A stretch of 64,000 nucleotides of DNA from Euryodendron excelsum (lineage: Eukaryota; Streptophyta; Magnoliopsida; Ericales; Pentaphylacaceae): NCBI GenBank assembly GCA_033060915.1, contig CM065384.1:30728501-30792500 (forward strand), in the 5' to 3' direction. The notes under the pieces were generated by a model that saw only the letters and a program-made list of their open reading frames with translations, searched no databases and had not been told where the DNA came from. This document shows, one piece after another, positions 26,401 to 38,400 of this stretch. A program made the position numbers and the translations under genes. Position 1 is the first letter of the stretch, and each line of letters begins with the position of its first letter.

Positions 26401-29400
26401 AAAATCAGTGAGATTCTGAAAACGAGGAGGCATTATGCGAATGTGAAAAATAGGTTCAGTGAAACTTTCCACAATCTCTATATTCATTGTCCAGTCTCTT
26501 TAGGTCTATGGAAGATTATTGACTTTTTCAAGAATCCCGCCAGGGGTAATATGTCTTTGCTTTCTTTATGCTACGTGCTTTAGAGTCTTTGTAACAGGTG
26601 AAATAAGAAAGGTTCTTTGTGGTTGCACCATGGTGTTAATTAGCTCAGTTGTTTTGGATGAAAGGAATAAAAGGATATTCGCGGTAGGCATTCAATTGGA
26701 GAGAATAATGTCCAAGAATACCTCTCCAGAGCTTTTAGAAATGGATACTTCTGCTGATGGAAGAATTAACTTTTGATTGGGTCAGTTGGAAATGTGGACA
26801 TTTTTAGATGCGCGTAAAAGGCAGAGTTTTTTGGTTCTTAAAGGTGACCAACAATGTATTTATCATTTAGGCTGGTATTATAGCATTCCTGGGAGGGCGT
26901 ATAGAAGCTTTGGCCCCAGGGCTACATCATTTGATTGATTCAGCACGATTTAATTGTCATGGTTAGATGGGGTGAATGAGGTATTAATTTCTACCTAAAA
27001 TAGGTCTGAGACACCCTCATTTAGCTTGAGAAGAGTTGAGTTAGCAAGGAGATGCCCTGAATGAGGAAATAGAATACGTCTAGGACTACCCGATTCGTCA
27101 TACGCAGAAGTAGATGATTTTAAACTCTGGATACGATAACAATTGGATATTGGACATGAATAAGGATGCATAGAGCAAGAGGATGTAGGTAACTGGTGTC
27201 AGTGAAGGGTTCCAGGAAAGATTCAATGAGGTGGTTTGGGGCTGAGTTTGGTAAAGACCTATTTTAGCAGGTGGTGATATTTTGGCTATTCCTAGTGCAA
27301 CTGGCTTTGTTGCGGTAGCCCTAGCAACTGGAAGCAGGTTTGGAGGTAAAGGTAATTATGTTTGTAGGAAGTGGTGTTAGACAGTGAGGTTGATGATGGG
27401 GATTTTGTTGGTCTATGGCATTGATGTTTATAGGTGGTGGCAGTGTTTGCAAACTATGTTGCATGGACTTGGTACAGTTGTTGGGTGTGGGTACTTCATA
27501 CATTTTAGAGAAGTTCATGTAACATAGTTTGCAAAAACCAACAAATGATGGCTGATGGTAGGTTTGATAGAAGATGTGATCATGGAGGTCCCTCGGGAAA
27601 GATATGGTAGAGGTGGCAAAGACTTGGGCGGTTCTTGGTGGTGAAGATGGTTTGCCTTGGCCCTTGTAACCCACTTTTCTTATCGACTTTTTAAATCAAA
27701 GATTTGCTAGAATAGTTTACGACTGTAGGAAAGCACTATGAGGGAAAAAAATTTTCTTTCCAAGTTTAAAGGTTTATCTGTCATTTAAGAAGCTGGTGAA
27801 ATGCTTATCCTGAAAAAAACAAAAGGGGCTAATGAAGGTAAAGTACTAAGCACCGATATTTGGAGCAGGCACTTGAAAAGCTGATCGTGATCTGGCTACA
27901 TTCTGTATTCGTGCCCATAATAAAAGGTGAAGAAGGAAATATGCATTGAGATTTCAAGAAGACGGTATCAAGCTAGCTTGCTCACCAACTACTTTGAATT
28001 CGAAGAAGGTAAATAGTACCAGACTACTGTTTGTGAGATGCTCTGAAGATCTCTCTCTCTCTCTCTCTCTCTCCAAGTTTGAAATGTATGGAAATCTTTC
28101 TCTTTTGGTTCATCTATTTATCTGATTTCATTTTTTGTTTTTGTTGTGTGCATAATTTCTTTATCTTTCTTGCCATCAACAACTTTCCTATTTTAGAGTT
28201 CTTTTTTAGTTGTAGTTTTCTTGCGTGACCTTATACTTTGGTGAGGTGCATTCTGAAACATATTTTAGATGCTATAAACTATAGATTTGTGTGACATGAA
28301 TATGAACTCAGGTCAATTTAAGTGCATTGATGGAAGTAGCATCAGTGCTTTGCATTACATAAAAGTTTAAAATGCATGTTTCTGGTTCTTAACTTGTATT
28401 TCTTATGTTTGTGACAGGTAGAGTCCACACAGACCATGATACGCATTGTAGGCCTCTCAGCTACTCTGCCAAACTATTTGGAGGTCAGTCCTTTCATCTT
28501 TTCTACCCTATTATGAAGTTTCTTTGGCCATACACTCGATGGGCTATATATACATGTGTACCAACATACATGCAGTATTTGTTAACCTCTACTTTCCGTT
28601 TGCGCGCGCTTGTGTTAACTGTATGTGGTGGTTATGTGCTTATAACATCCAGGTTGCACAATTTCTGAGGGTGAATCCAGATAAAGGTCTTTTCTTCTTT
28701 GATTCCAGCTATCGCCCAGTGCCTCTTGCACAGCAGTATATTGGAATCAGTGAGCATAACTTTCAGGCTCGCAACAATCTGTTGCATGATATATGCTACA
28801 ATAAGGTCTTTTACATCTGGACTCTCTATTTTGCAATATTTTGTTGGAGTTGCCATTTATTGGGTCAAATGTTACTTTCTGTGCCAGGTTGTTGATTCAA
28901 TAAGGCAAGGGCATCAGGCTATGGTTTTTGTACATTCTCGGAAAGACACAGTGAAAACAGCTGATAAACTGGTATGAACTTCTCTGCTTCCATCAGGTGA
29001 AAATATTTATTTGTAATACATCTACTGAAAATGATAATTTTTATTGTTGCAAAATGCAATTTCCTTTAGGATTTGGTAAAAAAATTGGAAAAATAATTAG
29101 TCATTAAATTGTTACAAGATAAGAAAGATGAAAATTGCTTCTGAGGTAGAACAACATTCTAAATAACACACGACTACATGAGCTGACCCCAAAAAACCCA
29201 ACAGAAGTAATGCTCAGTGTCGTCAAATAGGGAAAATATGACTATCTGAAAAGTAGTCCTCCTTTGTCTCCCAAGCCAGAAATAGCATCCTTGGGTGATC
29301 TGAAACTCATCTAAGCTCAATCCAGGAAAAAAAAAACAAATCCAAGAACTATGTTAGCCATTTTATATAGCACTGGCTAGCCTATATCTATTACTTGTCC

Positions 29401-32400
29401 ATCCCAAAAGCCTAGACATACCCGCACTCATACAAAAGTGGACACCTGTCGAGAAAAAAACATTGAAAGTTCCAATGTTACTAGAAAATGCTAATTCCTA
29501 GCAATTAACGTTTTGGAACGCTTCCGAAATGTGGTACACTTCCATTCCAAAACAGTGAATTTAGTAATCCATGGCGATCTCAAATATTTTTCTTAAAAGT
29601 TTTCCTCAAGATGAATAAGAAAAAAAAAACGTATTGAAGTAAAATCTAGAGAGAGTGGAGTTTTGGTAGGGCAAAATGTAAAAAAAAAAAGGGCCATAAA
29701 TGCTCCTAGAATTTTGTTTTTACATTACTAATTGGAAGAATAATAACTTTATTTTGTAGAATATCTAATTATTAAAAAATTGCTCTCAAATTTAGAAGTA
29801 CCTTAAATTCTAATAGTATGATCTATACTAGCCTATCCTGTTGTGCCGCATTTTAGAGTATGTGGCATACCATGTTCCCATTCATGTTCCTCGTACGCAT
29901 TCCAGGTAGCATAAAAAAGTCCTAAGAGGGCTAAACTATTTGCATTTATTACATACACCTAGCCACCTGATTTGGAGAGAAGAAGAGACTGTTTTGCTTG
30001 AAATGATTCACGATCTTTGTGAATATCACAAATTCCCCATCCATCAAGATCTCCTAGAGCACATACATGAAAGGTGAACTTAATGTTCTTTCTGGTGGAG
30101 TCGACAGAGCAAGAGCCCCTTGTAGGAGCTTATTGCAGCCAAATCCTAATAATAGTCCTGAAAAGTATCTCTTTCAATGGTAACAAAAGCTCAAAGAAGC
30201 AAGAATCTTTATATAGGGCTCCTCATTTATGGAAAACTTGGGATTGAAGTATGTTTCTCCTTTGAATATAATAAGCCTGAAGGGAACCCTGGCCAATTTG
30301 GCCTCTCTGAAAGACTCTTATTGAACCACGAATTGTATGCCGTCTTTTACTTTATTGGTTTCACTATATTGAGTTCTCATTTTGCATAGTAGTAAGGTCT
30401 TAGAAATGCCTCAGTCCATAAACTGGCTCTGTTATATCTGTAATTTGTAAAATGCCACCAGAGTAGGTCATAAACGGCAGATATATCTGCTTCTATGTTT
30501 GGGAAAAGGGAAACTTCAGGTATAATTTGCTTCCACCATCTGATCCAGTAGGTATGACATATTTTTCAGCTTGAACTTGCCCAGAAGAATGGTGAACTGG
30601 AGCTCTTTATGAATGATACACACCCGCAATTTGAGTTGATCAAGGCAAGGACGTTTTATCTTTCATTTGTTTGGCACACTTGCATCCGTGTTTAATTTGT
30701 TTTGCTGGATCACCCACCCTATTTATGCATTTCAGAGGGAAGTTTTGAAGTCCAGAAACAAGGAGCTTGTTAAACTTTTTGAACATGGAATTGGTATCCA
30801 TCATGCTGGGATGTTACGTGCTGATAGAGGTTTGACTGAGCGCCTTTTTTCCGATGGACTCTTGAAGGCAAGTACTTTTGCCTTTAAGCTTAGTGCTATT
30901 ATATTTTCATGGGTATGCCTTTATCCAAAACTCCTTATGATTTTTTTAGGTACTTGTTTGCACAGCAACTTTGGCATGGGGAGTAAATCTACCTGCTCAC
31001 ACTGTTGTGATTAAGGTTTGTGCAATATTTGAATATTGGCCCATATTACTAGTTGAACTTATCTCTTCTGTGGTGTTAGTGTTGCATGGCTTGTTGAGAA
31101 GAAATGGATCTATCTGGGAATGTTATATACTTGCATGATCATGTTCAATTTTACTTTTGAGTTTGCCATTGGTTTTGTTTCCATAGTATGTGTTTACATG
31201 TATTACACAGGCCCATATTTGGCGCTGTAAGTTAGTTTAGATTAGCCTTCTCAATTGAATTTGAAGTTTGTAGACTTCGCGATCTAGTCCTAATAGAAAT
31301 ATATGACCTTTATCAAACTGTATATATATATATTATGTACTCTTCTATCCAATCTCTGCTCTAAACTTAACTCGACAAGTCTGTGTCTCAATTACTTCGC
31401 GTTGGCTACATGGATCCATTTCTTCTAATTGATTTTATTTGAAATTATTACTTCAATTAAATTTAAGGCAATCATATCCTATGTTACCTGGACTCGGGTA
31501 CGGGTGTTTGGTGCAGATACGCATCTTAAGTGTCGGATAGAAGAGTACATAACATTTCATGTGTGAAATGGAGGTCTTATGCGTAGTTCTATAGTAATCT
31601 TAATTTCTTATACACACTTATTGGATGTTTGTCCAACTAGTCATATCGGACACATCCCATACCCTTATCCGAGTGTTAAGTGTCTAACACGGATATTTCA
31701 CAAATTTAGAAGCTAAGGAGTACGGACACGGACACGAGTGTCGGACACGATAAGTGTCGGACACGCCGACACGGTAATTTTTAAAAAAGCTTGAACACGA
31801 CACGGCAGTGACACGATAAAAGGCTATATTTTTATATTCCTTATATGTTGTACATATAAGTATTATACGAAAGAAGTGAAAAAATATAGAAGATTACATG
31901 AATTAAAAATAAAAAAGAACATATTTTACTACTTAATCGGCAACAATTTCATAATTAGGCAATTACATTCCATAAAAAATATAAAGTAAACAAACACATC
32001 AACACACATTAACAACAAAAAAGTTGTTCTATCAATACACAATACTATAAAGTCATAAACTACCAAAACTATTAAAACGTCATTACACTTAATCAACTAT
32101 CTATCACCATAGCATACTTGTTTTTCTTCTTCTTCTTTTTTTTTTTCTTCTTTTTCGAACCAACAATTAGTTTTAAAATGTATAGTTGAGGCTTCGTGTG
32201 TTCCTAAAGTGTCCAAAACGAGACACGCGTGTGCAAGCCGTGTCCGTGGAGTGTCCGTGTAAAAATAAATAAATAAATAATTGAACACGTAGAATGGAGT
32301 GTTTGACACGTGTCCGACGAGTGTCCCACGTGTATCGGTGTCCAACAAGTGTCCGACACGGGTACGGCTCCTCTAACGGAGTGTCCGTGCTTCCTAGTTT

Positions 32401-35400
32401 AGAAGAGCCCATAGATCATATCCTTCCTCAAACGGGTTTCTCTCATTTTATCTTCAATTAGTGCTACTTCTAATTTCTTCCTAATGGATTCATTTCTTAT
32501 TTTATTTTTTATTGTAACACCACTCAGCCATCTCAAGGTTCTCATTTCACCTATGTTTTGTAGTTAGACTCTCCGATAGTCCTATCTATTATGTCACAAT
32601 CCTTACATGTTCCTTTGTCAACTCTCCTCGTAAGAAAGCAATCCATTATGCTAATATTCGTTCCACTTTCAAGTGTTCATCCCTTTTCTTAAAGCACGTG
32701 TTGACTATTACTAACTCATATGCCATTGCAAACTCTAGGATGGCACTACCTTTATCATTTCTTTCTCCAAATCCAGAACCCCATGTACTCTCTCATATCC
32801 CCCATTACCTCTTGCTACATGGCTATTAAAATCACTCTCTAAAAATTCTCTCTGCTTGGTTTCCCTTGTACTAGTCCCTCCAAATGAAGCCAAATTTATC
32901 CTTTAATAAATTCATCTAATCTTATTTGGGGCACATAAGCACTAAATTATATTTAGTGTCTCTTCTCCTAACAAGTATTCACTTATAAAAACTATTGTTA
33001 AAGGAGAGAGAGAGAGAGAGAGTCTGTATCATGCGTGAGTCCTCTGCCCAAAGTGACTGACCTCTCTACTAATATACTACCACTAGTGAAATCATAGAAA
33101 ACAATTTTACCTCTTACTTATATCTACTACGTGTAATCTTAATACTCTCTTAAGCTAGAGTATAGATGTCCATAATGCTTGGCTTGTCACAAAGATTTGA
33201 AACTTGACTATTCTATGAATTTTTAGTTAAAGACACCTCCAATCTGATCACAAAACCGGATATATGGAGTTGCAATCTGTTTTCACATAAGAATAGCGTG
33301 TATAAAATGACAGTCAACTTCAACATGTTTTATCCATTCATGGAGCATTGGACAACTACCAATGTACATAGCAGCTGGTTTTGTGATGAAATAGCAACCT
33401 GATTATCACAAAACATCTGTTTACCTTGAGTCATTTCAATCTCCTTTTGCAATGATCTTACCTGCAAAATCTTATGAGCAAGATGAGTCATAGCTTCATA
33501 ATCAGCTTTTGAGCTTGGTCATGCCACTTGCTTTTGTTTGTTACTCGTCTAAGTAGCTAAATTTCCACCTAAAAAGGTATGGAACCAAATATAGATGGTG
33601 TTCCAAGATGAAGGCAATAATATCATGATTATTGGATGGGGTAAATATGAAACCCTTACTGGAGCTCCTTTTAAGTACTTTAAAATCCAACGTACTACAT
33701 TACAGTGCTGTTACCTAGGAGATGCATAATCTAACTCACTACTCACACAGCACAGTTTATATGTTGATGTATCATAATTGAATATACTGGTTTTCCCATA
33801 AGTCATGTGAACTGTCTAGGATTTTCAAATGCTTCGGACTTCACCATTTTTCTCCACTAAACTTGGTATTAGGATCCATAAGTGTGTCAACAGGCTTGGC
33901 ATCTAATGTCCATGTATCAATGAAAAGATCAGTGACATACATGGCAAAGATTATAACCCGACTGGAGTTTTATTGAATAAACACCGAGTGATCTGAGATC
34001 GTTCTCTTCAACTTGTATGTTGCTGCTAACTACCTAAACATATTGAACCATAATCTGGGAGACTGTTGTAGACCATGGTTTTCCTTCTTTAGCGTGCAAA
34101 TCTAAGAAGCATAGACATGGACATGCCGACATGGCAATTTTAAAAAATGTAGTCGACGACACGGTGGGGAGGTGACAAAATTATATATAGTATGAATATT
34201 TTATGTCACATATAGAAATATTTTACTCTACAGTAATGAAGAAATGTAGAATAACCCTAATTAAAATTAAAAATCATGTATTTTATAATGTAAACATCAA
34301 ATTAGGTATAAAATCACATTGCTTTTATTTTTAAATTGGATTTCAAGTTATTTTCTTTAAACTTGCAATCAAGGATTAAAATTTCGTTTGAGAGGTCTTT
34401 TCGGTTGGCTCAGAAATGGAAAAGTTTCGGAAACAATTTGGAAATGTTTTGGATGTTTCAGAAACATTTGAAAAGTGATAAATATTAAAATATAATATTT
34501 TACATTTTTCTCAATGAAAATTGTACAACATCTATGAAAAGTTTTAAATTCAGGTTGACACAACTTATTGTTTTAATATATAGCATTACATTTTGATGCA
34601 TTTTTCTATATTCTAGTTGTTTTGATGGAAATAGTAGTTTTTCGTTATTCCACTAGTGTTTCGTTTCAGTCTCTTAGGAAACGAAAACGTTTCGGCTGTT
34701 TTAATGGAAACAAATGGAAATTTTGTTCCTTGCTTGTAATGTGTTTCATATGTGTAGGTGATGGACGCAAGTGTCCAAGTGACGGTCAAGCGTGTAATCT
34801 AAGTGTCCGAAGTGTGTCCAATCCTAAAAAAATAATAAAATAATAAGACACGTTTGGACGCATGTCCGACACGTGTTGAGAGTGTCCAACGAGTGTCGTG
34901 TCCAACAAGATGTCTGACACGGACACGACATGTTCTTAGAAGTATCTGTGCTTCTTTGGTGCAAATCTTGTGCTCCCATAAGCTATACATGGAAAGGAGG
35001 TGTCCATATACACCTCCTCCTACAAGTCTCCCTGTAGCAAAGCATTTTTGTTCTTTACCTAGTACAAAGGCAACTTTTTTACCTGAGATACGTAATTTGC
35101 CCAAACATGGCATGAATTCCCTTCCAAGTCACAAATTTGAGGGAATTCACAAATTATCACAACTTTGATAGGTAAAATTCATGAATTGACCAAAATCCAC
35201 TCGAATTTGACTAGTCACGCATATGAATCAAGCAAACAATTTAAAATTTGAAACTTTTTAGGTTTTTTGTGCTAATGACCAGTTACGCCTCTAATTTGGG
35301 AAATGGCAACTTATGCCTTTAATTTGGGTAATTAATTTAAATTTGAAACTTTTAGGCTAGGCACCATATTAGATTAATTCAAAAAACATCTTTCATTGTT

Positions 35401-38400
35401 GATTCGGGGAACCAAACCCCTACCCTATGCTTTAAGATACAATAAAAGATTCCACTAAGTTGTATTCATGTTGTTGAAATTTTTATGCATTTTATCTTAG
35501 TTGTCCTATTTTTTATTATTTAAATACATACATATATAAAATAAATATGCATATACATATATTCATTCTTGCCACATTGGACGCACTCTAGACTACGTAA
35601 GTTCTCAGAAATAGCCACTCTCTGCTCCTGCTTATGCTCCGGTATTCTAGCTTTTTCACAGACCATGTGAATAGATTTAAGTCAGTTGGGCAACTGGAGT
35701 ACATGTCTCAAAACAATTCACACCAAATGTTTGGGTGTAATCATTGGCAACTAAGATGGCAATAGCACACAAACACATGCCCATATATACAAAAATATAT
35801 AAACAAGGTGAACATGCAGTCATCGATATATAACCAACACGAACACTTCTATGAAGGTGTTGTGTACATGTCTGACACGATATTGGTTGGACACTCCCCG
35901 ACAAGTGTCGAACACATTGTATCATATTATTTTATTTTATTTTTTCTAAAACTGGACATGCTTCAAACACATGGTGGACACAAGTGCTCGTCGTTTGGAC
36001 ACGTATCTATCACTTAGATACACATGAAAAATGTTGCAAATTTGAAGAAAATAACTGCGGATCCAATTGTAAAATAAAAATAATGTGGATTTATACCTAT
36101 TTTGATATTTAAGTTGAACACATTTTAAAATTGTAGTACATGACATGGCAAGGATATGGCAAAGATATATATTTTATAAGTTTGTTATATGTCTTATATA
36201 TTAATATTTTACTTGAAGTTAATGAAAAAGTTGCAAAATAGCACTAATTAAAATTAACAAATCAGCATGTTAGTGTTTTCATGTCTTGTTTCTGTCTGTG
36301 TCCATGCCCATGCTTCTTAGTTCTCAATAATTCAAGTCCTTATGGTGGGTGGCCTATCTCACCAATATTCACGCGAATAAGAACATAATCTAAAAGAACA
36401 CCAGGAACTTTGTTTTCAAAAATTGAAACGATGAATGTAAGGGATTCCTTTTGTGTGGGAACTTGTATACTTAAAATGTATCTTTTGGTTAGTGAAAACT
36501 ACAGAGCAGATAGGATATATTCTTTTTGTATTAATTAATTCAGTGTGTCTCATGTTGGTTGCATTTAGAGGCAACGCATGTCAATGCCACAGTCAACACT
36601 CTGGTGCATCACGTATGTTGCGATTAGCCTTACGGAAGTAAGGTGGGTTAATAGTGAAGCCTATGAAACCATTGGAATATGATATTTAGATGTATGTGGC
36701 TTGTCACTATTCTGACATGGTTATGGCAATAGCATGGCATGGTGTCACGGGTTGCCACCCGTGGTACGCCTGGGGCCGCGAGGGACCTTGGCGTGGGGCA
36801 TGTCTGAGCATGATTGGCCAGTGGCATGTCAATCTTGTAATTTGTATTGTCCATATTTATTGGATTTATAGATTATGACTCCTCGAGGAGGTAGGATGTT
36901 TCCTCCTATCAGTTTGGAGATGGCTCAGAATGCTATTATAAGGGGGGGCATGGTATTGACTCTATCACCCCCTGGTACTACCGAAAGGGACAGCATTCAA
37001 GTGAGTCCCCCAAGAGAGTGGGCGAGACTTGGAGGCCGGTTGTGGCACGTGGCTGCAGTCCTCATGCTAGTCAATGAGTTATATGGGCGGCATTGTGCCC
37101 GGTGGGGCAAATGTTGGGCATTGGCGTTCAGGATGGGGTTGTGGCATTCGCACCCGCTACGCCATAATTATATAGTGGTGGGGCTTATGTTCATGACGGA
37201 TTGGACCTCGGTGTGCACACTTGCATGCCGTGTGTCTCGTGTGCACTTGCACGTTGGGTTCAAGCTTGTGCACACAGCCGCTTGATTTGGCTAGCATTGG
37301 TGTTGCTCTTGGCACTATGTTGTGGGCTTTCAGTTGCTATTCAGTGGTGCCTTCCTTGCGGGCAACCTTGACGCGGGGCGCTAAGAGCTTCATGGATGGA
37401 GGCGTTGTGCCTAACGGGTGATGCTTGGCTGACGCGTATGTCTAGTTGCATATGGCTGTCTTGCTTGTGTTTTAGGAGGGACTAGTGCTAAGCACATTGC
37501 TTGTCGTGTGCGCGCGCATTTGAGTATGGCGTTGCTATCGCCTATAGCTTGGGTTGCCTTATGGCTTCAGCATCAGAGGTACGAACTTAAAGGGATATGC
37601 AGGGCATTATGGATGGATTCTGGACAAGCGCATAATCTTATGCCTTGGTGTTTGAGTTTGGCGGGACTATTGCTTGGTGCATAGTCGCCTCACGGGTCAT
37701 TTTTGCTGCGTATGATCATGGCGGGTCGCATTACTGTCACCGTGTGGTGCCCGGCTTGCCAGCCCGTGACACATGGGTTTGTGCAGCAGGTGCTTGCTTT
37801 GCTGTATGTATTTACCTTCCACCCAGTTATAAGAATTGTTACTAAACATAGTAGATGTGTCTGTGACAAGAGTGGCCAATGCTTGACAAGGTCTTTGAGT
37901 GGTTGCCATAGTCAACATGGTTGATTCTTTAGGTGGTGCCTTGACATGATTATGTTGTGGGATCTTACATCGGGTCTGCAACATAATAAGTGAAGTTGCA
38001 GAAGGCTTTCCATTGCTGTTTGTGATGTTGGGGGATTCCTTTCTTTATGCCCTTGCAAGTCATAGCTAGTGCCTTAAATTTCTGTTCTGAACCAAGTTGC
38101 AGCTATGTGATTTGCTCAATGAGGGATAGTATTGGAGGCAACTATCCCCTCAATTTCAGCAGCCTTAAGCCACCATTCAGGAAAATGTTCTGTCAATTTC
38201 TTGTTGGTTTCTTCTGCATCCATGTAACAGCTCTCTGGGACATCTATTCAGTACTCAAGAACATTGTCTTGGAGAAACTTCTTAAGCAGTTGTGACTTTT
38301 CTGAAGGAGGTGGCCGAAATAGAATGATTATGTCATGCAATTTATCGTCTTAACCTCATCAAACTAACGATTATACATGTACAAGAAAAAGCTACAATCT

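Noticed and set aside
30868..30949. GT donor at 30871 for intron 17
   Set aside because: It would add four bases and shift the frame; the GC donor gives the conserved GLLK-VLVCTAT junction.
36875..37285. 136-codon + strand frame in the GC-rich island
   Set aside because: No recognisable domain; open mainly because of base composition. Kept only as part of the island finding.
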